From assembly GCA_016290775.1 (NCBI GenBank), contig JAEEVF010000008.1, positions 62,001 to 126,000 of the forward strand: DNA of 64,000 nt, in the 5' to 3' direction. The notes beneath the pieces are model-generated. The model ran no database searches and was not told where the DNA came from. It was given only the letters and a program-made list of their open reading frames with translations. The position numbers were made by a program, and so were the translations under genes. The stretch is from Acetatifactor sp. Its GTDB lineage: Bacteria > Bacillota > Clostridia > Lachnospirales > Lachnospiraceae. Of this stretch, positions 1-8,999 are shown one piece after another (the first letter of the stretch is position 1; each line of letters opens with the position of its first letter).

Positions 1-62
1 CGAAGCACTGCTGCCAGCGCCTCGCTCAGCTCCTCTTCATCCTCTGCCAAAAGCAATCTCAT
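1..62 (-). CDS. Response regulator, N-terminal fragment (cut by window edge)
   Basis: Only the first 20 codons lie in the window. Read leftward from an ATG at 62, they give MRLLLAEDEEELSEALAAVL, which is the beta1 strand, acidic DD/EE cluster and first helix of a CheY-like receiver domain, most like OmpR-family regulators. A strong GAGGAGG ribosome binding site lies 8-14 bases upstream. It is divergent from mutS2. The phosphorylated Asp and the output domain are outside the window, so subfamily and target cannot be given. The family call rests on a short stretch but the pattern is characteristic. Confidence 0.7.
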   Translation of the reverse strand, partial: MRLLLAEDEEELSEALAAVL

Positions 63-78
63 CGGCCAAACCTCCTCT

Positions 79-121
79 TATGAAATCAGTGTATCATAAA
101 AACCTTAAATCAACATTAAAT
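79..121 (-). promoter_or_regulatory. Promoter of the leftward response regulator with 11-bp-phased TTTAA repeats
   Basis: On the minus strand a TTTAAT hexamer lies 17 bp before TATGAT. The same stretch holds two TTTAA elements whose spacing is 11 bp (plus-strand TTAAA at 105 and 116). Repeats at helical-turn spacing over the -35 suit an OmpR-family regulator, possibly the adjacent gene product itself. That last step is inference. Confidence 0.35.
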
Positions 122-123
122 AC

Positions 124-152
124 TTTTGTTTCCTAAGTTTTTGTGATAGAAT
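124..152 (+). promoter_or_regulatory. Possible mutS2 promoter
   Basis: TTTTGT and TAGAAT are separated by 17 bp, about 58 bp upstream of the mutS2 ATG. The -35 is weak, so the call rests mostly on the -10 and the spacing. Confidence 0.3.
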
Positions 153-210
153 TATGCTGGAAATATAGTTTCCTTGAGCAAGGTTTTCTTTGACAGGATT
201 AGGAGTCATC

Positions 211-2607
211 ATGAACGAGAAAGTTTTAAGAACGCTAGAATACAACAAGATCATTGAGTTGCTTGCCGCAAAGGCGGATTCGGAGCCCGGAAAGAAGCTC
301 TGCAGGGAGCTTTTGCCCTCCACGGACATCACGGAGATCCGAACGAACCAGGCAGAGACGCGGGATGCCATTTCGCGCATCTTCAAGTCCGGCAGCACCT
401 CCTTTGGAAATAATAAGGACCTCGGCTTTTCCATCAAATCCCTCGAGATCGGGAGCACGCTCTCCTGCATCGAGCTGATGAAGATCTCCGGCCTTTTGGT
501 CAACGTGGGGCGCATCAAGTCCTACGGCAAAAAGGAGCGCGAGGATGCGCCGGAGGACACGCTGGATCCTTATTTTGAGGCACTTGCGCCCCTGACTCAG
601 GTGGCAAATGAGATCGACCGCTGCATTCTTGGGGAAGATGAGATCGCCGACGATGCAAGCCCGAAGCTTAAGAGCATCCGCCGCAGCATCCAAGTCACGG
701 GCGAAAAGATCCACAATCAGCTAAACTCCATGCTTACGGGGTCCTGCCGCACTTACCTGCAGGATGCCGTGATCACCATGCGCAATAATCGCTACTGCAT
801 CCCCGTGAAGTCGGAATATAAAAGCCAGGTTTCCGGCCTGGTCCATGACCAGTCCTCCAGCGGCTCCACCTTCTTTATCGAGCCTGCTGCCATCGTGAAC
901 CTGAACAACCAGTTAAAGGAATTGGACCTGCAGGAAAAGGCCGAGATCGAGCATATTCTTGCGGAGCTGTCCTATCTTTGCGCCGCCCACACCGAGGAGC
1001 TGACCGTGAACCAGCGCACCATGACAAAGCTGGATTTCATCTTCGCAAAAGCAAAGCTTGCGCTGGACATGAATGCTTCCGAGCCGCAGTTTAACCGCAA
1101 GCACATCATCAACATCCGAAAAGGCCGTCATCCCCTGCTCGACAAGAAAAAGGTCGTACCCATCGACATTCATTTGGGACGCGATTTCGACCTTCTTGTC
1201 ATCACCGGACCCAATACGGGCGGTAAAACCGTATCCCTTAAGACTGTCGGCCTCTTTACGTTAATGGGCCAGGCGGGCCTGCATATTCCTGCGGGAGACC
1301 GTTCGGAGCTCTCCGTCTTTACGGAGGTCTTCGCGGACATCGGCGATGAGCAGAGCATTGAGCAAAGCTTATCCACCTTCTCCTCGCACATGACCAGCAT
1401 TGTCCACATCCTTAAGCATGCGGACGAGCATTCCCTGTGTTTATTTGATGAGCTTGGCGCCGGCACGGACCCCACCGAGGGCGCGGCACTGGCCATCTCG
1501 ATCCTGAATTACCTGCATGACCGCGGCATCCGCACCATGGCGACCACGCACTACAGCGAGCTCAAGATCTATGCCCTGTCCACGGATTTCGTGCAGAACG
1601 CCTGCTGTGAATTCAGCGTGGAGACGCTACAGCCCACCTATCGCCTGCTCATCGGCATTCCCGGCAAGAGCAATGCCTTCGCGATCTCGTCCAAGCTGGG
1701 CCTGCCTGACGACATCATAAACGCCGCGAAGGAGCAGATCAGCAAGGAGGAAACAAGCTTCGAGGACGTGATCGCGGATCTGGAAATGAACCGCGTCCGC
1801 ATGGAGGATGAGCGTCGCGAGATCGAGAAAAAGAAGGAAAACATCCGCCTGCTCGAGGAACAGCTAAAACAAAAGAACGAAAAGCTCGATAAAGCTAAAG
1901 ACAAGATCCTGCGCGAGGCCAATGAAAAGGCACGCGAGATCCTGCAGGATGCCAAGGACATGGCAGACGAAACCATCCGTGACTTCCACAAGGCAAGCAC
2001 CATGGGCATTGACATGAAAACCTTGGAGCAGAAGCGCCAGGCAGTGCGCGACAAGATCAAGGAAAAGAACGACAAGCTGTCCTTCGGTCAGCCTGCGCAA
2101 AAGGCGACCAACGGCGTAAAAGGGATCGATCCCAAGAAGCTTATGAAGGGCGACGCCGTGAAGATCGTTTCCATGAACCTCAAGGGCACTGTTTCCACGC
2201 TTCCTGACGCCAAGGGAAACCTCTTCGTGCAATGCGGCATCATGCGTATGCAGACGAACCTTTCCGATCTTGTTATGATCAAGGAAGAGGACCTTTCTGA
2301 TTCCAAGCAGACCAAGGTTTCAAGCTCCGGGATCGGCCAGATTAAAATGTCCAAGACCATGTCCGTCTCCCACGAGATCAACCTTCTCGGCAAGACCGTG
2401 GACGAAGCCTTGTCGGAGCTGGATAAGTATCTGGACGACGCCTACCTCGCGCACCTGCCCAACGTCCGCATCGTGCATGGCAAAGGCACGGGCGCGCTTC
2501 GTAACGCGGTGCACGCGCACCTAAAGAAAATGAAGAACATCAAGGAGTTCCGTCTTGGAGAATTTGGCGAGGGCGACGCCGGCGTGACGATCGCCACGTT
2601 TAAGTGA
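211..2607 (+). CDS. mutS2: Endonuclease MutS2
   Basis: MutS2 acts on branched DNA and, in Gram-positive bacteria, also on collided ribosomes. The protein (798 aa) is of normal family length and lacks the mismatch-recognition domain I of MutS. Residues about 1-320 are the core and clamp. The ATPase carries Walker A GPNTGGKT at about 333-340 and Walker B LCLFDELGAGTDPTEG at about 410. A long charged coiled coil covers about 510-630. The C-terminal Smr nuclease domain (about 715-798) contains HGKGTGALR. An in-frame TTG lies at 190, but the ATG at 211 has the TAGGAG ribosome binding site and begins MNEKVLRTLEY as in homologues, so it was chosen. The two-component genes follow 13 bp downstream. 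Confidence 0.95.
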   Translation: MNEKVLRTLEYNKIIELLAAKADSEPGKKLCRELLPSTDITEIRTNQAETRDAISRIFKSGSTSFGNNKDLGFSIKSLEIGSTLSCIELMKISGLLVNVGRIKSYGKKEREDAPEDTLDPYFEALAPLTQVANEIDRCILGEDEIADDASPKLKSIRRSIQVTGEKIHNQLNSMLTGSCRTYLQDAVITMRNNRYCIPVKSEYKSQVSGLVHDQSSSGSTFFIEPAAIVNLNNQLKELDLQEKAEIEHILAELSYLCAAHTEELTVNQRTMTKLDFIFAKAKLALDMNASEPQFNRKHIINIRKGRHPLLDKKKVVPIDIHLGRDFDLLVITGPNTGGKTVSLKTVGLFTLMGQAGLHIPAGDRSELSVFTEVFADIGDEQSIEQSLSTFSSHMTSIVHILKHADEHSLCLFDELGAGTDPTEGAALAISILNYLHDRGIRTMATTHYSELKIYALSTDFVQNACCEFSVETLQPTYRLLIGIPGKSNAFAISSKLGLPDDIINAAKEQISKEETSFEDVIADLEMNRVRMEDERREIEKKKENIRLLEEQLKQKNEKLDKAKDKILREANEKAREILQDAKDMADETIRDFHKASTMGIDMKTLEQKRQAVRDKIKEKNDKLSFGQPAQKATNGVKGIDPKKLMKGDAVKIVSMNLKGTVSTLPDAKGNLFVQCGIMRMQTNLSDLVMIKEEDLSDSKQTKVSSSGIGQIKMSKTMSVSHEINLLGKTVDEALSELDKYLDDAYLAHLPNVRIVHGKGTGALRNAVHAHLKKMKNIKEFRLGEFGEGDAGVTIATFK

Positions 2608-2620
2608 TAAGGAGGATGAC

Positions 2621-3337
2621 ATGACTTCGAAACAAAAGATCCTGATCGTGGATGATGACAACAACATTGCAGAACTGATCTCACTTTATCTCACGAAGGA
2701 ATGCTTTGAGACCACCATCGTCAATGACGGCGAGTCCGTGTTCCCCATTGTGGAAAAGGATCCGCCCAATCTGATCCTGCTTGACCTCATGCTTCCCGGC
2801 ATGGATGGCTATCAGGTCTGCCGCGAGGTGCGCGCAAAACATGAGATCCCCATCATCATGCTGTCCGCAAAGGGTGAGGTGTTTGACAAGGTGCTGGGCC
2901 TCGAGCTCGGCGCGGATGATTACATCGAAAAGCCCTTTGATTCCAAGGAGATGGTGGCGCGCGTCAAGGCCGTGCTTCGAAGGTATAAAACGCCTGTGAC
3001 CGCGGAGCCCGTATCGCCCGAGGACAATTTCGTGGAAAAGAAGGTGGAATATCCCGACCTGATCATCAGCCTGACCAATTACTCCGTGACTTACATGGGA
3101 AATAACGTGGACATGCCGCCGAAGGAGCTCGAACTCCTTTATTATCTGGCCTCTTCACCCAACCGCGTATATACCCGCGAACAGCTCCTCGATCAGGTGT
3201 GGGGCTATGAATATATCGGCGATTCCCGTACCGTGGACGTGCACATCAAAAGGCTCCGTGAGAAGATCAAGGACCATGATTCCTGGAAGATCACGACCGT
3301 CCACAGCGTTGGTTACAAATTTGAAGTGAGAAAATAA
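2621..3337 (+). CDS. OmpR-family response regulator
   Basis: DNA-binding response regulator of 238 aa. The receiver domain (1-120) has the acidic pair DDD at 11-13, the phospho-acceptor Asp in LILLDLMLPGMDGY (about D55), and a conserved Lys in YIEKPF (about 105). The winged helix (about 140-235) contains PKELELLYYLASSPNRVYTREQL, split here as PKELELLYYLA and RVYTREQLLDQVWG, followed by SRTVDVHIKRLREKI, typical of OmpR/PhoB regulators. The ribosome binding site AAGGAGG lies 5 bp upstream. It is 13 bp after mutS2 and 15 bp before the histidine kinase gene, so the three are probably co-transcribed. The signal sensed is not evident. Confidence 0.95.
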   Translation: MTSKQKILIVDDDNNIAELISLYLTKECFETTIVNDGESVFPIVEKDPPNLILLDLMLPGMDGYQVCREVRAKHEIPIIMLSAKGEVFDKVLGLELGADDYIEKPFDSKEMVARVKAVLRRYKTPVTAEPVSPEDNFVEKKVEYPDLIISLTNYSVTYMGNNVDMPPKELELLYYLASSPNRVYTREQLLDQVWGYEYIGDSRTVDVHIKRLREKIKDHDSWKITTVHSVGYKFEVRK

Positions 3338-3352
3338 AGAAAGTCACCGCTT

Positions 3353-4780
3353 ATGAAAAAGACGCTATACCTAAAATTTTTGCTGGCGTACTTGATCTTC
3401 GGCATCTTTGGTTTCATCGTGGTCTGCACCTTTAGCCCCGGCATGGTGCGGGATCACTATGTGAAGGATTATGCCGAGCGCTTTCGTTCCGAAGGCAATC
3501 TGATCGCAAACACCTATGCCAGCGAGCTGTACAACAGTGAGGTGTCGCTTGATACCGTGAAGGACCAATTGGATGCGCTTTCGCTCTACATGGACGCCTC
3601 CATCAAGATCATCAACCCTTCCGGCCGCGTGATCCTCGATACGGACAAGGCCCTGGACGTGGAAAAGATCGTCTACGTGGACAATTTTGATTCCACCGTC
3701 GCCGGCAATTCATATTATACGATCGATCGATTTTTCGACACCTTTGACAAACAAGTCCTGACCGTCATGGTACCCATCAATTCGAACTTCAAGGTCAAGG
3801 GCTATGTCGTCTTCCACTATCCCATGGATAAGATCGAGGAGCTCAGCAACCAGCTGACCGGCATTTTCCTTTTGACCTTCGTGGTGCTGTTCCTGCTTTC
3901 GATGATCATTTTGATCTTCTTTACCGAGATCGTGTACGTGCCGCTTCGCAAGATCACTCACGCGACGGAACAATATGCTTCCGGCAACATGCATTACGAA
4001 TTCACGGTGGACAGCGATGATGAGATCGGATATCTCGCCGCCTGCCTAAACTACATGGCAAACGAGATCGCGCGTGCCGAGGACGACCAAAAGAAGTTTG
4101 TTGCAAACGTATCCCACGACTTCCGCTCGCCCCTGACTTCGATCAAGGGATATCTCGAAGCCATGCTGGACGGCACCATTCCGCCGGAGATGCATGAAAA
4201 GTACCTCGGGATCGTGCTCAATGAGACCGAGCGTCTGACCAAGCTGACAAACTCTCTTCTGACCTTGAACAACCTGAACACCAAGGGCATGCTCTTGGAG
4301 AAGACAGACTTTGACATCAACAACGTGATCCGTGGCATTGCGGCCTCCTTCGAAGGCTCGTGCCTAAAGAAAAAGATCGCGATCGAAGTGATCCTGACCG
4401 GCGAAGAAATGTACGTGAACGCGGACGTGGAAAAGATCAAGCAAGTGATCTACAACCTGCTGGACAATGCCATTAAGTTCAGCCATCACAATTCCGTGAT
4501 CACCATCGAGACCACGGAGAAAAAGAACAAGATCTTCGTATCGGTAAAGGATACCGGCATTGGCATTCCAAAGGACGACCTAAAGCTCATCTGGGACAGA
4601 TTTTATAAATCGGACCTCTCCCGAGGCAAGGATAAGAAGGGTACGGGCCTTGGCCTTTCGATCGTAAAGGAGATCATCAATTCGCACAATGAGAACATCA
4701 ACGTGATCAGCACCGAGGGCGTCGGAACAGAGTTTGTGTTCTCCCTGCCGATGTCCAAGCACCAGAAAAAAGAAGATTAA
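3353..4780 (+). CDS. Membrane sensor histidine kinase
   Basis: 475-aa sensor kinase, partner of the preceding regulator. Transmembrane segments lie at about 8-28 and 168-190, enclosing an extracytoplasmic sensor region of about 140 residues of PAS/Cache-like size. A HAMP domain follows at about 191-243. The HisKA domain has the phospho-acceptor His255 in NVSHDFRSPLTSIKG. The ATPase domain has the N box NLLDNAIKFS, G1 DTGIGI and G2 GTGLGLSIV. The layout resembles PhoR/VicK-type kinases, but the ligand cannot be deduced. A bidirectional terminator lies 25 bp after the stop. Confidence 0.95.
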   Translation: MKKTLYLKFLLAYLIFGIFGFIVVCTFSPGMVRDHYVKDYAERFRSEGNLIANTYASELYNSEVSLDTVKDQLDALSLYMDASIKIINPSGRVILDTDKALDVEKIVYVDNFDSTVAGNSYYTIDRFFDTFDKQVLTVMVPINSNFKVKGYVVFHYPMDKIEELSNQLTGIFLLTFVVLFLLSMIILIFFTEIVYVPLRKITHATEQYASGNMHYEFTVDSDDEIGYLAACLNYMANEIARAEDDQKKFVANVSHDFRSPLTSIKGYLEAMLDGTIPPEMHEKYLGIVLNETERLTKLTNSLLTLNNLNTKGMLLEKTDFDINNVIRGIAASFEGSCLKKKIAIEVILTGEEMYVNADVEKIKQVIYNLLDNAIKFSHHNSVITIETTEKKNKIFVSVKDTGIGIPKDDLKLIWDRFYKSDLSRGKDKKGTGLGLSIVKEIINSHNENINVISTEGVGTEFVFSLPMSKHQKKED

Positions 4781-4804
4781 ATTAACAAAACAAAGCAAAA
4801 AGAA

Positions 4805-4837
4805 AACCCGACAGGAGGATTCCTGCCGGGTTCTTTT
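4805..4837. terminator. Terminator shared by the histidine kinase gene and cstA
   Basis: AACCCGACAGGA pairs with TCCTGCCGGGTT around a GGAT tetraloop. T-rich sequence follows on the plus strand and A-rich sequence precedes it, so it can end both convergent transcripts. Confidence 0.85.
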
Positions 4838-4853
4838 GCTTTATAACACTGTT

Positions 4854-6581
4854 TTAAGCTGCTGCTTTCTTGTTCTTTCCGGTCAAGGTCTGAATGCCTT
4901 CGATCACGAGGACGATGGCAAGAACGATGAGAAGAAGGCCAAGAACGGTCTGTGCGTAAGGACCCCAGTCAGCGCCACCCTTTGCGATGATGCCGATCTG
5001 GTTCTTAACGGTCAGGCACAGTGAGCAGATGGTAACGATCATCATGAATCCCATAGGGATCAGGAACATCTTGTTGTTCTTTCCGATGTTACCAAGCCAG
5101 GTTGCAACGGCCAGGAGACCAAGGCCTGCAAGGAGCTGGTTTGCCGCACCAAAGAGGCCCCAGATCTTTGCGTAACCGGTCATGCCAAGGGCAATGCCCA
5201 GGATAACGGTCAGGATCGTTGCAAAGTAAGGATTTACCAAGATCTTCTTATAACCGGACTTGATGTCCTTTGCGGTCTGTCCGGGCTCCAGCCAGAACTC
5301 CTGGAACATGAATCTTGCAAGACGGGTTGCGGTGTCAAGGGAGGTCAGGCAGAATGCGGAGTAGGTCAGCACCAGTAAGGTGTAGAGGGTCTTCTCTGCG
5401 CCCGGAAGGCCCATGGAAGCAACCATCTTGGAGATACCGCCTGCGAAGATTGCGGTCGCGCCTGCCAGCTTTGCGTCAGGATTCTCTGCGTTCCACTTGA
5501 AAGCATATGCGATCGCACACAGGGTCAAAACTGCAAGCACGCATTCAAGAAGCATGCCGCCGTAAGCGATAGGTTTTGCATCCTTTTCCTTATTCAGCTG
5601 CTTAGAGGTGGTACCGGAGGAAACCAGGGAATGGAATCCGGAGATGGCACCGCAGGCAACGGTCGTGAACAGGATGGGGAACAACAGCTGAATGCCGTTT
5701 CCGTTATCTACTGCAAAGCCTGCAAATGCAGGGAAAGCATCCATGGAAGGGTGTGCGCCGATAACGCCGACTGCAGCGATGATCAGCATCGAGTACAGAA
5801 GGAAAGAGCTTAAGTAATCACGAGGCTGAAGCAGGATCCACACGGGCGTTACGGATGCGATTGCGATGTAAATGCCAACGATGATCATCCAAGTCTTGCT
5901 GGACAGGTAAATGGGATGGAAGTTCATACCGATGACCATGCAGATAACGATCGCCACGATGCCCAGAATGGAGGAAACCAGCATGGGCGCGTTACGACGA
6001 TACACTGCGAAACCAAAGACAATGGCGATCACAATGAAGAGGAGCGAAACCATTGCAACGGATGCGTTTGCAGCGCTGGCTGCCTTATCAACCACGCCAT
6101 CCTTAATGGTTGCGCCAAAGGTAGATGCCACGATGGATGCAAATGCTGCAACCACGAGGATCAGGGTCAGGTACGCGAAGATAATAAAAAGTTTCTTTGC
6201 GCGGCGGCTCATGTTTACGGAAATGATCTCTCCGATAGACTGGCCCTTGTGACGAACGGATGCAAACAATGCACCGAAGTCATGCACGCCTCCAAAGAAA
6301 ATACCACCGATCAGTACCCAAAGAGTAACAGGCAGCCAACCGAACATGGCAGCACTGATAGGACCAGTGATCGGGCCTGCGCCCGCGATAGATGAGAAGT
6401 GGTGTCCCATCAAAACGGGAGCCTTTGCGGGTACGTAGTCAACGCCGTCTTCCAGCGTATGTGCGGGAGTTTCTTCATTATTCTCCCCTACGCCCCACTG
6501 TTTGCAAAGCCATCCGCCGTATAAAATATAGCCTACGGCAAGAACGACGATACAAATGATGAGCAGTAACAATGCGTTCAT
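4854..6581 (-). CDS. cstA: Carbon starvation protein CstA, peptide/pyruvate transporter
   Basis: CstA-family inner-membrane transporter, implicated in uptake of peptides or pyruvate under carbon limitation. The 575-aa protein is almost wholly hydrophobic, with about 15 or more membrane spans. It carries the family signatures HHFSSIAGAGPITGP (about 65-80) and GGIFFGGVHDFGALFASVRHKG (about 92-113, spelled GGVHDF...SVRHKGQS). The length is shorter than E. coli CstA (701 aa) and matches Gram-positive homologues. The start is the ATG at 6581, because it overlaps the stop of the upstream gene (ATGA), which implies translational coupling. An ATG 12 bp earlier directly abuts the AAGGAG and is less likely. 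It ends at the shared terminator. Confidence 0.93.
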   Translation of the reverse strand: MNALLLLIICIVVLAVGYILYGGWLCKQWGVGENNEETPAHTLEDGVDYVPAKAPVLMGHHFSSIAGAGPITGPISAAMFGWLPVTLWVLIGGIFFGGVHDFGALFASVRHKGQSIGEIISVNMSRRAKKLFIIFAYLTLILVVAAFASIVASTFGATIKDGVVDKAASAANASVAMVSLLFIVIAIVFGFAVYRRNAPMLVSSILGIVAIVICMVIGMNFHPIYLSSKTWMIIVGIYIAIASVTPVWILLQPRDYLSSFLLYSMLIIAAVGVIGAHPSMDAFPAFAGFAVDNGNGIQLLFPILFTTVACGAISGFHSLVSSGTTSKQLNKEKDAKPIAYGGMLLECVLAVLTLCAIAYAFKWNAENPDAKLAGATAIFAGGISKMVASMGLPGAEKTLYTLLVLTYSAFCLTSLDTATRLARFMFQEFWLEPGQTAKDIKSGYKKILVNPYFATILTVILGIALGMTGYAKIWGLFGAANQLLAGLGLLAVATWLGNIGKNNKMFLIPMGFMMIVTICSLCLTVKNQIGIIAKGGADWGPYAQTVLGLLLIVLAIVLVIEGIQTLTGKNKKAAA

Positions 6582-7135
6582 TTCAAAAACCATCTCCTTT
6601 TCTTTTTAGAATTGAACAACACTCTTTTCATTACCTTTTCCACGCTTCTGCCGCCTGCGTTAGAAGAGATTTGGTTATTTTGAACCTCTAACACGGCTGC
6701 ATGAAGATCCATCCACCCGTGGAAAGAGAAACGAAAACTTTTGAATTTGCGGCACTTCTTCAGTGCCTTTCTGGCAGCCTCGTCACACGTGTTGCAGACA
6801 AACATTGGCGTGACATAGGTGTACATGTGTCCCGGGCCGACATGCGCGAGCTTTGTGCCCTCTTCCCAGGCGTAATCCTTGCACTTTTCAAAGGTCTCCA
6901 GCGTCAGGTGATCTGCCTCAAACAGGAAAAGGAACTCCTCCGAATTTTCGGACCAGAGCTCAGCCTTTTGGGACACTACGTATTTCTGGGACTTTTCATA
7001 ATATTCACAGAGCGCGCGTAGCGGAAGACCAAGGCTTTTCGCCTCTTTTTCCTCCTCCGTGAACTCTTTGACGTTGTAATATGCACGAAAACTGGAAAGA
7101 AGCTTTTCTGCAGCACTTTCGACGGTATATTCCAT
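6578..7135 (-). CDS. Conserved hypothetical protein coupled to cstA
   Basis: 185-aa soluble protein with no recognised domain. It has no signal peptide or membrane span. The sequence is rich in acidic and aromatic residues (EEFLFLFEADHLTLETFEKC), with a Cys-containing stretch FVCNTCDEAARKALKKC at about 113-129 and a basic tail (SKKKRRWFLK). Its stop overlaps the cstA start by 4 bp, so the two are one operon and probably translationally coupled. That suggests a role in regulating or assisting CstA, which is inference only. Upstream (7136-7352) is a divergent AT-rich control region. Confidence 0.8.
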   Translation of the reverse strand: MEYTVESAAEKLLSSFRAYYNVKEFTEEEKEAKSLGLPLRALCEYYEKSQKYVVSQKAELWSENSEEFLFLFEADHLTLETFEKCKDYAWEEGTKLAHVGPGHMYTYVTPMFVCNTCDEAARKALKKCRKFKSFRFSFHGWMDLHAAVLEVQNNQISSNAGGRSVEKVMKRVLFNSKKKRRWFLK

Positions 7136-7258
7136 AGATGAAAAGCCTTCCTTTTGGAATCGTGGAACAAATTATTAAAAAAGTATAAAATCATATATAA
7201 TACTACTCTGTCTATCGTTAAAATTCAATAAAGAAATGCAAAAAGACTGAAAAAATTA

Positions 7259-7287
7259 TTGTTTCTTGAGAAAAAGATAGATATAAT
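7259..7287 (+). promoter_or_regulatory. Sigma-A promoter of the small membrane protein gene
   Basis: TTGTTT at 7259 and a perfect TATAAT at 7282 are separated by 17 bp, 65 bp upstream of the ATG at 7353. Confidence 0.65.
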
Positions 7288-7352
7288 GGAACTGTTCGGA
7301 GCCTTACGCGTAAAAAAGGCCCCAGATCGTTACAAAATAGCAAAGGTGCAAC

Positions 7353-7646
7353 ATGGAAAAAGAACAAAAAAACAATGAGGAAATGATCACTCAATTGCCG
7401 CCTGAGACGGCGCTTGAGGAGTCCCTCGCCCGCAAGAAAAAGAAGAAAAACAAGTACGCCGGCCATTTGCAAAAGCGCAATCACTTTGATGCCAAGGACA
7501 TGATCCTCCTCGTCATCATGCTCATCATCATCTACGGCATCCTAACCTGGGTGGAATTCTTTGCCGAGGAGGCCGCAAACGCAAAACAAAACACTGATCA
7601 GACAACAATTGAAAGCATGCAAGAATCAAAAACAGCGGAAGAATGA
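7353..7646 (+). CDS. Small single-span membrane protein
   Basis: 97-aa protein not recognised as a named family. The N-terminal half is charged, with a Lys-rich block (ARKKKKKNKYAGHLQKR) at about 26-42. One membrane span lies at about 49-70 (ILLVIMLIIIYGILTWVEFF), followed by a short polar tail. The positive block before the span predicts the N-terminus in the cytoplasm. It has its own promoter and a terminator immediately after the stop, so it is monocistronic. Function unknown. Confidence 0.7.
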   Translation: MEKEQKNNEEMITQLPPETALEESLARKKKKKNKYAGHLQKRNHFDAKDMILLVIMLIIIYGILTWVEFFAEEAANAKQNTDQTTIESMQESKTAEE

Positions 7647-7664
7647 TCCTCCGCTGTTTTTCTT
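7631..7664. terminator. Terminator after the small membrane protein gene
   Basis: AACAGCGGA pairs with TCCGCTGTT followed by a T run. It overlaps the 3' end of the small membrane protein gene and faces the convergent antiporter gene. Confidence 0.8.
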
Positions 7665-7701
7665 ATTTGTTTTCTTATTTACGTTCCGCTTTTCATCTCC
7701 A

Positions 7702-8886
7702 TTATTCCGCAGCTGTCTTAGGATCCTTGGAATACAGGAGCTTTAAGATGATCGGTGTCGAAATGCTGGATGCGATGATCAGAAGGATCACGGCGGTGAA
7801 ATATACCGGCGTAAGAAGGCCTACGGAAAGGCCCTTTTGCGACACGATCAGGGCCACCTCGCCCCTTGTCATCATGCCGACGCCGACCTTCAGGCTGTCT
7901 TTTACGCTAAACTTGCAAAGCTTTGCCATGAGACCGCAGCCAATGATCTTCGTAACAAGTGCCACAAGCACAAAACCGATCGAGAAAATGATAATGCCTG
8001 CATCGATGTTGTCAATGCTGGTCTTAAGGCCAATGCTGGCGAAGAAAACCGGTCCAAACAGCATGTAGGAATTGATGTCGATCTTCTCATCAATATACTG
8101 CGAATCCTGAATGGAGCAAAGGATGATGCCGGCCACGTACGCACCTGTGATGTCCGCGATGCCAAACCATTTTTCTGCGCAATATGCAAACGCAAAGCAG
8201 AGTGCAAGTCCGAGGATCGGGATCCTTCGCGTGTGAGGGTAGCGCTGGTCGATCTTTTTGAAGATCAGGTACAGAATAAAACCAACTCCAACGGCTGCGA
8301 GGAAAAACAAAAGCGTGGAGATCATAACACCCATAGGATCCGTTTCCGGATTCTTGAAACCGATCACAAAGGTCAGGACGATAATGCCGATCACGTCATC
8401 GATAATGGCAGCACTTAATATCGTCGTACCGACCTTGCCCTTTAGTTTTCCCAGTTCCTTCAAGGCTTGGACGGTGATCGAAACACTTGTCGCCGTCATG
8501 ATCACGCCAACGAAAACGGCTTTATAAAATTCTTCACTGCCCCAGGGAGCAACGCCGTAAAGACCCATGTACAGGAACGTTCCGCCAACAAGGGGCACAA
8601 ACACGCCCGCGCAGGCAATGAGGAATGCGATGGGGCCTGTTTTCATCAGGTCCTTTAAGTTTGTCTCAAGACCCGCGGAGAACATCAGCAGCACCACGCC
8701 AATCTCCGCCATGTGGGAAAGAAACTCCGTCTGTTCCACAAGGCCCAGAATGCTAGGCCCGATGAGTAATCCTGCAATGATTTCGCCAACCACCTGCGGC
8801 GCCTTACATTTCCTCGCCACAATCCCAAAGAACTTCGCAAAGATCACTATGATCGCAAGATCCCGAAATATTGCATATGCTTCCAT
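7702..8886 (-). CDS. CPA2-type cation:proton antiporter
   Basis: 394-aa integral membrane protein of the monovalent cation:proton antiporter-2 family (KefB/NapA-like). About 11-12 hydrophobic segments are visible. Family features include VVGEIIAGLLIGPSILG at about 32-48, the GLETNLKDL stretch, and the ion-binding ILSAAIIDDVIGIIVL (DD pair at about 162-163). There is no RCK/TrkA-N domain at the C-terminus, which distinguishes it from KefB/C. The exchanged ion (Na+ or K+) cannot be assigned. It is convergent with the small membrane protein gene. Confidence 0.9.
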   Translation of the reverse strand: MEAYAIFRDLAIIVIFAKFFGIVARKCKAPQVVGEIIAGLLIGPSILGLVEQTEFLSHMAEIGVVLLMFSAGLETNLKDLMKTGPIAFLIACAGVFVPLVGGTFLYMGLYGVAPWGSEEFYKAVFVGVIMTATSVSITVQALKELGKLKGKVGTTILSAAIIDDVIGIIVLTFVIGFKNPETDPMGVMISTLLFFLAAVGVGFILYLIFKKIDQRYPHTRRIPILGLALCFAFAYCAEKWFGIADITGAYVAGIILCSIQDSQYIDEKIDINSYMLFGPVFFASIGLKTSIDNIDAGIIIFSIGFVLVALVTKIIGCGLMAKLCKFSVKDSLKVGVGMMTRGEVALIVSQKGLSVGLLTPVYFTAVILLIIASSISTPIILKLLYSKDPKTAAE

Positions 8887-8949
8887 TTTTCTTCACTCCT
8901 ATCTCTGTTAAGCATATTCATTATACATGGTATAAAATAAAAAGCAAGC

Positions 8950-8990
8950 AAAAAAAGCCTTCCCTTTGCATTTTGCAAGGGAAGGCTCTT
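8950..8990 (-). terminator. Terminator of the gyrB-gyrA transcript
   Basis: AGCCTTCCCTTTGCA pairs with TGCAAGGGAAGGCT. On the minus strand the stem is followed by a T run (A7 on the plus strand at 8949-8956), so it serves gyrA. Confidence 0.85.
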
Positions 8991-8999
8991 TGGTTTTAC

